The position numbers and the translations under genes are program-made. The notes beneath the pieces were generated by a model. The model did no database searches, had not been told where the DNA came from, and worked only from the letters and a program-made list of their open reading frames with translations. 64,000 nt of DNA from positions 124,001 to 188,000 of the forward strand of contig NZ_JAAVSY010000001.1 of the NCBI RefSeq assembly GCF_012102745.1, read 5' to 3'. Below are positions 53,656 through 61,827 of the stretch, piece after piece; the stretch's first letter is position 1; each line of letters begins with the position of its first letter. The stretch is from Haematospirillum sp. H4485. GTDB taxonomy: Bacteria; Pseudomonadota; Alphaproteobacteria; Rhodospirillales; Rhodospirillaceae.

Positions 53656-53755
53656 ATGCAACATGGCGTGTCCCTCCTTTTTGTGAGGCTATGTTGTCTT
53701 TCTTGGACGTTTCCTCCCTAAACTTGGGCCGTGCTTCGTGTGCGGCCTTTTTTTT
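53656..53755 (+). ncRNA. Candidate small RNA with CCTCC motifs
   Basis: Between two protein genes with no plus-strand gene upstream, the sequence has the layout of an alphaproteobacterial trans-acting RNA. A hairpin pairs CAACATGGC (53659-53667) with GCTATGTTG (53688-53696) and exposes CCCTCC in its loop. A single-stranded stretch with CCTCCC (about 53713-53718) follows. Then comes a GGCCG/CGGCC hairpin and eight T residues (53727-53755). The CCTCC motifs are complementary to Shine-Dalgarno sequences, as in known alphaproteobacterial anti-SD RNAs. Ends are estimates; no family name is claimed. Confidence 0.55.
53727..53755 (+). terminator. Intrinsic terminator of the candidate small RNA
   Basis: GGCCG and CGGCC close a hairpin, followed by TTTTTTTT. 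No protein-coding gene on this strand lies within 870 bp upstream, so the terminator needs another explanation, namely a non-coding transcript. Confidence 0.75.
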
Positions 53756-53856
53756 CGGGATTATCTGGCCTTCATTTGCTGCTACAATGAGAGCCTCGGC
53801 TGTTGTTTAGAGAATTGACGGCTGCTTGTCATCGGTTATTTGGGAGCAAGGGGTAT

Positions 53857-54261
53857 ATGGTCTGGACTGATGAACGGATCGAGGAGCTGAAGGCTCTTTG
53901 GGCTGAGGGTCTGACAACGGGGGAAATTGGCAAGCGGTTGGGCGTGTCCAAGAACGCCGTCGTTGGTAAAGCGCACCGGTTGGGTTTGCAAGGGCGACCT
54001 TCCCCTATAAAAAGGGAGCAGAAGCCGCGCCAAGATGCTCCTGCTTCCAGGAAAAAAGAGACGGATCCCAAGATTCGCTCGGTTGTTGATCTATCTGTTC
54101 ATACATGCCGTTGGCCTATTGGTGATCCCCGTGAGCTTGGTTTCCATTTCTGTGGTGCACCATCACTTCCGAATAAGCCATACTGTGCCGAGCATGCCTC
54201 TGTTGCCTACGTTAGCTCGGGTGGGAAGTCTTCATCGTCCAGGGATGAGAGTGCCGCTTGA
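53857..54261 (+). CDS. gcrA: GcrA cell-cycle regulator
   Basis: GcrA binds sigma-70 and methylated GANTC sites to control alphaproteobacterial cell-cycle genes. The 134-aa protein begins MVWTDERIEELKALWAEGLT with the helix-turn-helix GEIGKRLGVSKNAVVGKAHRLGL, a basic linker, and the C-terminal sigma-interacting domain TCRWPIGDPRELGFHFCGAP...PYCAEHASVAY with its cysteine cluster. ATG 53857 follows AAGGGG. A terminator at 54281 ends the transcript. Confidence 0.95.
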   Translation: MVWTDERIEELKALWAEGLTTGEIGKRLGVSKNAVVGKAHRLGLQGRPSPIKREQKPRQDAPASRKKETDPKIRSVVDLSVHTCRWPIGDPRELGFHFCGAPSLPNKPYCAEHASVAYVSSGGKSSSSRDESAA

Positions 54262-54280
54262 TTGTACCTAGCATAGAAAT

Positions 54281-54309
54281 AAAAAAGCCCCCGATCTGGG
54301 GGCTTTTTT
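54281..54309. terminator. Bidirectional terminator between gcrA and the MFS gene
   Basis: AAAAAAGCCCCC and GGGGGCTTTTTT form a symmetric hairpin around GATCT, serving convergent genes on both strands. Confidence 0.88.
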
Positions 54310-54324
54310 CATCGGGCAATTTGC

Positions 54325-55521
54325 TTAGGCAGCTTCTTCCCTAAGTTCTTGTTTCTTTTGTTCCATGGTCTCTGGCTGATGCCGTGTGAAGGCAAGAAAT
54401 GCTGCAGAGACAAGCGCGAAAGCCGACAAGCCAGCCATTGCCAAATAAGCCCATCCCTCCAAAAGTTCATAGAGTCGTCCGGCGACAATCATAAGAATCC
54501 CGGACCCCAGCCCAACAGCAACGGCCGAGTACACGGTCTGTGCGCGAGCAATCAATCCTGATCGCGTGTTTGCGGTAATATAGTGCATTGCTGCCAAGTG
54601 CGCGGCGCCAAAGGTAAAGGCATGGAGCACTTGCAGCAGGACGAGAACGGGCAGTGCCGTCGTAAAGGCCATCAGTGGCCAGCGAATAACCCCGGCAATA
54701 CCGGCAGATACCATCAAAATGGCAGGGTCCATCCGGCGTACAAAGCGTGCGGATGCAGCAAAAAGGACAATCTCGGCCAAGACGCCTACGGCCCACAGCC
54801 CACCGATCACCCCGCTTTCCACGCCTTGGCTTGTCCAGTGCAGTGTGCCGAAAGCATAGTAAACAGCATGGCTTCCCTGCGCACACGCAGCGAAAACAAG
54901 GAAGACAAGGAAGCGGCGGTCCCTCAGAAGGCCGCTCCATGGCTCCCGCTCCGTATTGCTGTCGGTGCTGGGCGAGTCGGGGGAGAACCACGTTGCGGCA
55001 AGGGTAATGCCAAGGCCACCCAAGAACAGCCAGAGGATAATTTCGTTATTGGGAGTATAATCCAGTATCTTCCCAACTAGATAGGCCGCAACCATAAAGC
55101 TGATTGATCCCCAAAGGCGAACGCGGCCATAGTCGATCTTGCCGCGCGTGGCATGCCCCATGCTGATTGTTTCTGCAACTGGCGTAATTCCAGAAAACAG
55201 GGATCCGCCCAGTATACCGATGATCAACAGTCCCCAGAAACCATCAAAGCCCAAGTAGAAGAGCGAGATAATCAAGGAGGTGGCAGCCAAGAACCGCATC
55301 ATGCCAATACGATTGCCGCGTGTGTCTATGATTGTGCCGATTGTTGGGTTGGTGACAGCTTTGGCCCAGTAAAGGGCGCCGGACAGGATACCGATTTCCC
55401 ACGGCCCCATGCCCCGGCTCTCAAGCCAGACGGGCCAGAAGGGCAGCTGAATGCCATTGACGATAAAAATGGCCCCATACAGGCACGCAAGGCGAATAAA
55501 TTCAGGAGAGATGCGGGACAT
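54325..55521 (-). CDS. MFS transporter, MFS_1-like
   Basis: A 12-helix major facilitator of 398 aa. The N-terminus (LACLYGAIFIVNGIQLPFWPVWLESRGMGPWEIGIL, split here across the first two helices) and GRVRLWGSISFM in the fifth helix region resemble the 3-phenylpropionate/nucleoside-proton symporter group (HcaT-like). TRGNRIGMMRFLA is the loop between helices 2 and 3. Substrate unknown. It converges with gcrA. Confidence 0.82.
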   Translation of the reverse strand: MSRISPEFIRLACLYGAIFIVNGIQLPFWPVWLESRGMGPWEIGILSGALYWAKAVTNPTIGTIIDTRGNRIGMMRFLAATSLIISLFYLGFDGFWGLLIIGILGGSLFSGITPVAETISMGHATRGKIDYGRVRLWGSISFMVAAYLVGKILDYTPNNEIILWLFLGGLGITLAATWFSPDSPSTDSNTEREPWSGLLRDRRFLVFLVFAACAQGSHAVYYAFGTLHWTSQGVESGVIGGLWAVGVLAEIVLFAASARFVRRMDPAILMVSAGIAGVIRWPLMAFTTALPVLVLLQVLHAFTFGAAHLAAMHYITANTRSGLIARAQTVYSAVAVGLGSGILMIVAGRLYELLEGWAYLAMAGLSAFALVSAAFLAFTRHQPETMEQKKQELREEAA

Positions 55522-55898
55522 GACCTTGTCTCAGAAGGGCGTGGAGGTGCGCGGATCCTGCCGGGCCTGCCGCAAAATGGCAACAGAAAACACCAAGGGT
55601 TATGGCAAGTTTATTGCGGACAAACGCTTCCTCTCATGTGTTCTTTTTCTATAACAAGGCCTTAAAGAAAAGGATGCAGGTCCTTTTGGGCGTGATCTGC
55701 CGGATGTTTTGCCTGATTTTCAGGAACCTGTGCGTGTTCTTTCTACTTTAACTGTCCCGTTCCGCGTTACCGCTTTGGAGTTATGACGTTAAAAGTCCCT
55801 TTATTTATGCAAAACGTCATTGGAAAAAGCACATACCCCTGTCATAAAGTCAGCCAAATGACCTTGTTTACCGTCTTGTCCTCAGGAATTCTCCGCTT
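55522..55898. other. 377-bp gap between the MFS gene and proS
   Basis: No ORF in it looks coding. It should hold the MFS promoter on the minus strand and the proS promoter on the plus strand. ATGACGTT at 55783-55790 and AACGTCAT at 55813-55820 form an 8-bp inverted repeat 78-115 bp before proS, a possible operator. A CAGGA at 55883 is the proS ribosome-binding site. Confidence 0.5.
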
Positions 55899-57215
55899 AT
55901 GCGTCTGTCTCGCTATTTTCTTCCTGTCCTCAAGGAAACTCCTGCAGAAGCCCAGATCATTTCCCATCGTTTGATGTTGCGCGCCGGGTTGATTCGTCAG
56001 CACGCTGCCGGGATATATAACTGGCTTCCTTTGGGGCATCGTGTTTTGCGGAAAGTGGAACAGATTGTTCGCGAGGAACAGGATCGTGCTGGTGCGGTCG
56101 AGATGCTGATGCCAACCATACAGACGGCGGATGTGTGGCGGGAATCTGGCCGCTATGACGACTATGGGCGCGAAATGCTGCGCATTGTTGATCGCCATGA
56201 TCGGGAAATGCTGTATGGTCCAACGCATGAGGAAGTGATCACGGATGTTTTCCGCTCCATGGTCCGTTCCTACAAGGATTTGCCGAAAACCCTGTATCAA
56301 ATCCAGTGGAAGTTCCGTGACGAGGTTCGTCCGCGTTTCGGCGTCATGCGCGGCCGTGAATTCCTGATGAAAGATGCCTATTCTTTCGATCTTGATGAAG
56401 CGGCCGCCCGCCGTGCCTATAACCGCATGTTTGTTGCCTACCTAAAGACATTCGCCCGGCTGGGTGTTCGCGCTATACCCATGCGGGCCGCTACGGGGCC
56501 AATTGGCGGCAATCTCAGTCATGAATTCCTGATTTTGGCCGATACAGGCGAAAGCGGTGTTTTTGTGCACAGGGATCTATTGAATATGCCGATCCCGGAT
56601 ACGGTTGACTTTGATGGTGATCTCCAGCCTTTGGTCGACAGCTGGACAGGTCCTTATGCTGCAACAGATGAAATGCATGACCCGGCGCTGGAAGCCGGCT
56701 TGGGTGAGAACCTGGTTTCGGCACGTGGCATAGAGGTCGGGCATATCTTCTACTTTGGTACCAAGTATTCCGCCCCCATGGGGTGCCGGGTTGCCGGGCC
56801 GGATGGGCAAGATATTGTTCTGCACATGGGGTCCTATGGTATCGGTGTTTCCCGCCTTGTCGGTGCTATCATAGAAGCCAGCCACGATGAAAATGGCATC
56901 ATCTGGCCAGAGAGTGTTGCGCCTTTCCGTGTTGCCCTGATCAATATCAAGCCCGGTGATCCTTCTGTTGATGCTGTGGCCGATGGTCTGTACGCTGACT
57001 TGCGGAATGCCGGGGTCGATGTGTTGTATGATGATCGGGCCGATGAACGTGCCGGTGCCAAGTTTGCCACGGCTGACCTAATTGGTTTGCCGTGGCACGT
57101 GACCATCGGTCCCAAAGGCGTTGCTGCCGGTTATGTCGAGCTGAAATGCCGCCGTACCGGCGAAAAGAGGGATGTGTCTGTAGAGTCCGTGCTGTCACAT
57201 TTGACGTCTGTCTGA
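55899..57215 (+). CDS. proS: Prolyl-tRNA synthetase, short alphaproteobacterial type
   Basis: Charges tRNA-Pro. The 438-aa class II enzyme has motif 1 region AEMLMP-like [11 protein letters not shown], motif 2 [21 protein letters not shown] and motif 3 [16 protein letters not shown], then an HGTP anticodon-binding domain ([14 protein letters not shown]...). It lacks the ~180-aa editing insertion of E. coli ProRS (572 aa), as usual for alphaproteobacteria. It precedes lolC/E-lolD, a common order in this class. Confidence 0.95.
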   Translation: MRLSRYFLPVLKETPAEAQIISHRLMLRAGLIRQHAAGIYNWLPLGHRVLRKVEQIVREEQDRAGAVEMLMPTIQTADVWRESGRYDDYGREMLRIVDRHDREMLYGPTHEEVITDVFRSMVRSYKDLPKTLYQIQWKFRDEVRPRFGVMRGREFLMKDAYSFDLDEAAARRAYNRMFVAYLKTFARLGVRAIPMRAATGPIGGNLSHEFLILADTGESGVFVHRDLLNMPIPDTVDFDGDLQPLVDSWTGPYAATDEMHDPALEAGLGENLVSARGIEVGHIFYFGTKYSAPMGCRVAGPDGQDIVLHMGSYGIGVSRLVGAIIEASHDENGIIWPESVAPFRVALINIKPGDPSVDAVADGLYADLRNAGVDVLYDDRADERAGAKFATADLIGLPWHVTIGPKGVAAGYVELKCRRTGEKRDVSVESVLSHLTSV

Positions 57216-57264
57216 AGCGCAGCCGCTGTCTGTTGTGACGCCATGCAGGTGATAGGTTTGCAGT

Positions 57265-58512
57265 ATGATCTTTGATGCCTTCGAGCGAATGGTTGCCCTG
57301 CGTTACCTGAGAGCGCGGCGGAAAGAGGGTTTCGTCTCTGTCATCGCCGGCTTCTCCCTGCTTGGTATTGCCCTTGGCGTTGCAACCTTGATTATCGTCA
57401 TGGCCGTCATGAATGGTTTCCGGCACGAGTTGCTGGGGCGCATTCTTGGTCTGAACGGTCATGTTGTTATCACGTCCTCCCACGGAAATCTTGATGCGTA
57501 CAGTTCGTATGTAGAGCGTTTGCGCACTCTTTCTGGCGTGACTTTGGCCAGCCCGGTTGTAGAGGGGCAGGTTATGGTTAGCGCCAAGGGGGCGAGCAGG
57601 GGGGCTATGGTGCGTGGCATGACGCAGGCTGATCTCGGCAAGCGGCCGGTTTTGTCCGGAAGCCTGATTGACGGGAATCTGGATCATTTTGATGAGTCCA
57701 GCGTGATTGTGATTGGGTCACGTATGGCGCGCCATTTCGGTGTGGAGGTTGGTGATAGTTTAACCCTTGTTTCTCCCAAGGGTGCCGTTACTGCATTCGG
57801 GACAGTGCCGCGTATGCGTGCCTATCGTATTGCAGCGATCTTTGATGTTGGCATGCACGAGTATGACAGCGCCTTCATTTATATGCCAATGGCTGCTGCG
57901 CAGGCTTATTTCCAGATGCCGGAGCAGGTCAGCCAGATCGAGATCATGACGGTTGATCCGGATAATCTGGATACGATTATTGATGAAGTCTATCAGACCC
58001 TTGGGCGTGGCTACTATGTTGCCGACTGGACCCGCAGCAATGCCAGCCTGTTTAACGCCTTGCAGGTCGAGAGAAACGTAATGTTTCTTATTCTGACCCT
58101 TATTATCGTTGTTGCGGCCTTCAACATTATTTCTGGTCTGATCATGCTGGTCAAAGACAAAGGGCGCGATATTGCGATATTGCGAACGATGGGCGCGACG
58201 CGTGGTTCAGTCATGAGAATATTTTTTCTGGCGGGGGCCAGTGTTGGCGTGTGCGGTACGGTATTTGGATTGGTTCTTGGTGTTTTGTTCTGTGAAAACA
58301 TAGAATCCATTCGTCAGGGACTGCAATCTTTGACAGGAACAGACCTTTTCTCTGCTGAAGTTTACTTCCTTTCAAAAATGCCGGCAAAGATGGAATGGTC
58401 GGAAGTTATCCGTGTTACGGCCATGGCGATTGCCTTGTCTCTTGGTGCGACGCTCTATCCCAGTTGGCGGGCAGCCCGCCTGGATCCTGTAGAGGCCCTG
58501 CGCTATGAGTGA
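57265..58512 (+). CDS. lolC: Lipoprotein-releasing ABC permease LolC/LolE
   Basis: The membrane subunit of the LolCDE complex that extracts outer-membrane lipoproteins. The 415-aa protein has an N-terminal helix ([26 protein letters not shown] is split over the first segment and turn), a large periplasmic domain, three C-terminal helices ([51 protein letters not shown]) and the ending [12 protein letters not shown] single permease serves here in place of separate LolC and LolE. Its stop overlaps the lolD start by eight bases. Confidence 0.93.
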   Translation: MIFDAFERMVALRYLRARRKEGFVSVIAGFSLLGIALGVATLIIVMAVMNGFRHELLGRILGLNGHVVITSSHGNLDAYSSYVERLRTLSGVTLASPVVEGQVMVSAKGASRGAMVRGMTQADLGKRPVLSGSLIDGNLDHFDESSVIVIGSRMARHFGVEVGDSLTLVSPKGAVTAFGTVPRMRAYRIAAIFDVGMHEYDSAFIYMPMAAAQAYFQMPEQVSQIEIMTVDPDNLDTIIDEVYQTLGRGYYVADWTRSNASLFNALQVERNVMFLILTLIIVVAAFNIISGLIMLVKDKGRDIAILRTMGATRGSVMRIFFLAGASVGVCGTVFGLVLGVLFCENIESIRQGLQSLTGTDLFSAEVYFLSKMPAKMEWSEVIRVTAMAIALSLGATLYPSWRAARLDPVEALRYE

Positions 58513-59206
58513 GAATCTGGACAAGCAAAAGCCAGCACTTGCGCTGTCTGGGGTGTCGCGCTGTTTTGTGCAGGGCGGGGAGCGTCTGGACGTGCTGTCT
58601 GATATCAATCTTGAAGTTGCGGCAGGTGAGATCGTTGCTCTGGTCGGACCATCAGGTGCAGGAAAGTCGACACTGTTGCAGATCGCCGGTCTTCTGGAGC
58701 GCCCCGATCAAGGCGTTGTTTCCATTGGTGGTTTGAATACCGACGGGCTTGATGATGACAGGCGTACGGCGTTAAGGCGTCGGCACTTGGGGTTTGTGTA
58801 TCAGTATCATCACCTTCTTCCGGAATTTTCAGCTGTCGAGAATATTATTATTCCCCAGATGATAGCCGGAGCATCGCGTCAACGGGCTCGCGTTCGGGCT
58901 ATGGATCTTCTGACGTCCATGGGGTTGCAAGTGCGTGCCCAGCATCGACCAGGGCAGTTATCAGGTGGTGAGCAGCAGCGTGTTGCGATTTGCAGGGCGT
59001 TGGCTAATGCCCCGGCATTGCTTCTGGCCGACGAGCCAACGGGGAACCTTGATCCGGAGACCGCAGAGAAGGTTTTTTCCCAGCTGTTGACGTTGGTACG
59101 TGAAGAGAGGCTTTCAGCCTTGATTGCCACACATAACACTGATCTGGCCGCGCGTATGGATCGGACTATTACGGTGCGCAGCCAGACGTCTATTTGCTCC
59201 CTATAA
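58505..59206 (+). CDS. lolD: Lipoprotein-releasing ABC ATPase LolD
   Basis: The ATPase of the Lol complex, 233 aa. Walker [13 protein letters not shown], the LolD-type [18 protein letters not shown], signature [15 protein letters not shown] and Walker [13 protein letters not shown] are all present. Overlap with the permease gene indicates coupled translation. Confidence 0.95.
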   Translation: MSENLDKQKPALALSGVSRCFVQGGERLDVLSDINLEVAAGEIVALVGPSGAGKSTLLQIAGLLERPDQGVVSIGGLNTDGLDDDRRTALRRRHLGFVYQYHHLLPEFSAVENIIIPQMIAGASRQRARVRAMDLLTSMGLQVRAQHRPGQLSGGEQQRVAICRALANAPALLLADEPTGNLDPETAEKVFSQLLTLVREERLSALIATHNTDLAARMDRTITVRSQTSICSL

Positions 59207-59215
59207 TAATTATAG

Positions 59216-59242
59216 ATAGATTATAATTTGATAATAATCTAT
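59216..59242. other. AT-rich 9-bp dyad between lolD and the EndoU gene
   Basis: ATAGATTAT and ATAATCTAT flank a nine-base spacer in an AT-rich 80-bp gap. It could be an operator or a weak stem; no T tract follows. Confidence 0.3.
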
Positions 59243-59287
59243 TGGTGACGGGTTATTGTATCGGATTTTATTCCTGTGAGGATCCAT

Positions 59288-60295
59288 ATGAACCGTGTAT
59301 CGCCAGTATCGTTTCTGGTTTTCTGTTTGTGGTGTGTCTTTTCTTGTCAGTCTGTTGCTGCCCCCTCGGGTGTTCTGACAGCATCCGGTCCATGCGAGGC
59401 CTATGTCAGCAAGAAGACCTTGTCCAATCCTGATAATGTGCGCTTGGTTCCTTCCCGTGAGTATCCGGCCAATTCTTACGAACAGGGTGAAGATGCGTGG
59501 ATCCAGGTCCGGATTAATAGTGCATCGCCCAAAGACCGGTGGGTTCGTGCTGATTGTGGCCAGATGCGTACAGCGGTTTTTGGGCGGTCTGACTTTCTAC
59601 CGTTCTTTGATGAGCAGACTGATTCTGTGAATGATCCTGCTCCTTTGGCCCCAGAGCTGGATGCCTTTGATCGTGGGGTTCTGGCCTTGTGTGGCAACTG
59701 GGGTTCGAAACCAAGGGCGGAAAACTTTGCTGTTACGCTTCTTTCGGTTTTTCCTGAGGAAGCCAATGCCTTGTACACCGCGCTCGATGGTACCATTCTG
59801 ACCCGCCATGCTGACGTGGCTGGATTTGTGAATGAACTGACAGACGTATGGTTCCGCCAGAATGGATTCACCCATGTTTTCTGTGGTGAGCCGGGTTCCC
59901 GTACTTTGGGTGGTTTCCATTTTGAAGGGCGCTATCTTCAAGCTCAAAAAGCGGGGTGGGCTGGCCTTGCTGACGGAGCAACACAGTGTTCCAAGCAGGA
60001 TATAAAGCCGCCTGTGTATACGGTGGGCGTTTCTTATATTCGTCCTGATGGCTCTGTTGGTCGTGCATGTCCCAAGGGCTATGGGCTTGGGCAGCATGCG
60101 CGGGACATTCTGAAAGAAGGAACTATGGCACTAAAGCACGTTCTGCCTCGTGTACAGGGTAAAAAAGACAACGTAGCCTGCTTGACCGATGCCGGAGGGC
60201 AGGCGTTCCGTCTGGTGTTTGTTTCACGTGCTCAGTCTGTTGTAACTTTGTATCCTGATGCCTCACCGGATCCCAATATGGCATCCTGCTCTTAG
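59288..60295 (+). CDS. Secreted EndoU-type nuclease
   Basis: A 335-aa exported protein. The signal peptide (hydrophobic VSFLVFCLWCVFSCQSVA, cleavage after VAA) is followed by a Cys-containing N-terminal domain (residues ~30-95) and a C-terminal domain with FTHVFCGEPGSRTLGGFHF. This matches the XendoU arrangement (FEHVF.GE...GFHNW): His196 and His211 are 15 residues apart, the spacing of the EndoU catalytic histidines. Candidate catalytic lysines lie at about 221-240. The expected activity is RNA cleavage to 2',3'-cyclic phosphate ends. It has its own GAGG ribosome-binding site. No immunity gene is evident next to it. Confidence 0.65.
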   Translation: MNRVSPVSFLVFCLWCVFSCQSVAAPSGVLTASGPCEAYVSKKTLSNPDNVRLVPSREYPANSYEQGEDAWIQVRINSASPKDRWVRADCGQMRTAVFGRSDFLPFFDEQTDSVNDPAPLAPELDAFDRGVLALCGNWGSKPRAENFAVTLLSVFPEEANALYTALDGTILTRHADVAGFVNELTDVWFRQNGFTHVFCGEPGSRTLGGFHFEGRYLQAQKAGWAGLADGATQCSKQDIKPPVYTVGVSYIRPDGSVGRACPKGYGLGQHARDILKEGTMALKHVLPRVQGKKDNVACLTDAGGQAFRLVFVSRAQSVVTLYPDASPDPNMASCS

Positions 60296-60320
60296 AATCC
60301 GTGAGGTGCTGGAGCTCTTT

Positions 60321-61646
60321 CTAGAGTGTAAGGGAAGCTAGTATCCACCCAGCAAGGGTGGCCCCCCATACACCGATCAGTCCCGGCATCATGAAACTGT
60401 GGTTGAGAAGATACTTTCCAACACGGGTGGTGCCGGTACGATCCATGTTGATGGCGGCCAAATCACTGGGGTAGAACGCAAAAAAGAAATAAGCGTAACA
60501 TGCGGGAATGACGCCAACCAGAACAGGCATGGGCACGCCCAAGGTCAGGCCAAAGGGAATCATGATCGCCAGTGTTGCTGCTTGGCTTTTTACGAACATG
60601 GAAACGGCGAACAAGGCAAAAGCAAAGGTCAGGGGGGCATACTCCACCATTTGGCGGACTGTGTTGATAAGCAGCTCTTCGTTGTCACTTACAAAGGTGT
60701 CGCTCATCCACGCAATGCCAAATATGGACACGACGGCAATCATTCCCGCATTAAAGACCCCGCTTCGGGCAATATCAGTAGCCTTGACGTTACTGTAAAG
60801 CATGATCAAGGCCCCGTAGGCCAACATGACAATCTGTACGATGGTTGTCATGGGTACCGCTTTGCCGTTGGCTACAGGAACCCATTGCGGATTCAGGGCC
60901 AGCATGACGATGGTCAGAATCCCGCTGAAGAAGAGGACAACAGATATTTTCGCGGAAGCTGGTAGTGTTTTGTCGAGAGTTGTTATGCTGGTTCCAAGGC
61001 GTTCCCTGAATTCAGTGTCGGTCAGCCGTGCCTGATACTCCGGATCCTTATTCAGGTCCAAACCACGATTGAGGCTCCACAGGCAGGCGAGTCCAAGGCC
61101 GAACAGTCCTGCGGGGACAGTCACGATCAGCAGATCGACAAGTCCTATGGCCCCGGGTGCGTCATGGGTAATCGCAAGAAAAGTGGTTACAGCTGCGGCA
61201 ACCGGACTGGCGGTAATGCCCATTTGCGATGCAACACTGGATATAGCCATGGGACGCTCCGGCCTTACCCCCGTTCTCAGGGATACGTCAGCAATAACGG
61301 GCAGTAGCGAATAGATGGCATGCCCACTGCCAACGCAGACCGTCAAGGCAAACGAGCAAAAAGGGGCAATAAGTGTGACATGCTTCGGGTGAGTCCTGAG
61401 CAGCCGTTCAGCCTGTTGGACCAGCCAGTCCAGTCCACCGGCGGCCTGCAGGGTTGCTGATGCCGTAACAACGGCAAGAATGATCAGCATGACGGTCACA
61501 GGTGGTTTGGCTGGAACAGCGCCAAATCCGAAGCACAGAACGGCAACCCCCAAGCCGCCGATCAACCCCAAGGAGACTCCGCCCCGCCGGATACCGATCA
61601 GGATTGCACCCAGAACCAGAGCAAATTCCATCCAGAAAACAAGCAT
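60321..61646 (-). CDS. Dcu-family C4-dicarboxylate transporter
   Basis: A 441-aa membrane protein with about ten to twelve helices, matching the DcuA/DcuB family of fumarate-succinate exchangers used in anaerobic respiration. Recognisable stretches are GLDWLVQQAERLLR, CVGSGHAIYSLLPVIADVSL, RPERPMAISSVASQMGITASPVAAA (split here) and CYAYFFFAFYPSDLAAINMDRTGTTRVGKYLLNHSFMMPG. DcuA versus DcuB cannot be settled by eye. Divergent from dnaE; the 181 bp between them hold both promoters. Confidence 0.88.
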   Translation of the reverse strand: MLVFWMEFALVLGAILIGIRRGGVSLGLIGGLGVAVLCFGFGAVPAKPPVTVMLIILAVVTASATLQAAGGLDWLVQQAERLLRTHPKHVTLIAPFCSFALTVCVGSGHAIYSLLPVIADVSLRTGVRPERPMAISSVASQMGITASPVAAAVTTFLAITHDAPGAIGLVDLLIVTVPAGLFGLGLACLWSLNRGLDLNKDPEYQARLTDTEFRERLGTSITTLDKTLPASAKISVVLFFSGILTIVMLALNPQWVPVANGKAVPMTTIVQIVMLAYGALIMLYSNVKATDIARSGVFNAGMIAVVSIFGIAWMSDTFVSDNEELLINTVRQMVEYAPLTFAFALFAVSMFVKSQAATLAIMIPFGLTLGVPMPVLVGVIPACYAYFFFAFYPSDLAAINMDRTGTTRVGKYLLNHSFMMPGLIGVWGATLAGWILASLTL

Positions 61647-61771
61647 CTATGCCTCGCAAACCCTATCAGTCATTTCATCATTATGTCGAAAAATAATGAA
61701 TGTACGCTAATACCATCATCCTTTTTCCGCAATTTATTTATGGGAAATTGTGTGTGTGGCCTCGGCTCTGT

Positions 61772-61800
61772 CCAGACCTCCGTCAGGTCTGGTGATTTTT
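61772..61800 (+). terminator. Hairpin with T tract just upstream of dnaE
   Basis: CCAGACCT and AGGTCTGG pair perfectly around CCGTC, followed by TGATTTTT. It lies 28 bp before the dnaE start with no plus-strand gene upstream for 1.5 kb, so it is either a leader attenuator for dnaE or the end of a short leader RNA. Confidence 0.55.
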
Positions 61801-61827
61801 GACGTGTTCTGGCATCTTAGGCGGACT

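Noticed and set aside
59700-59715. GGTTCGAAACC as a tRNA T-arm
   Set aside because: It is inside the EndoU coding sequence and has no acceptor stem, D-arm or anticodon arm around it. No tRNA was found anywhere in the window.
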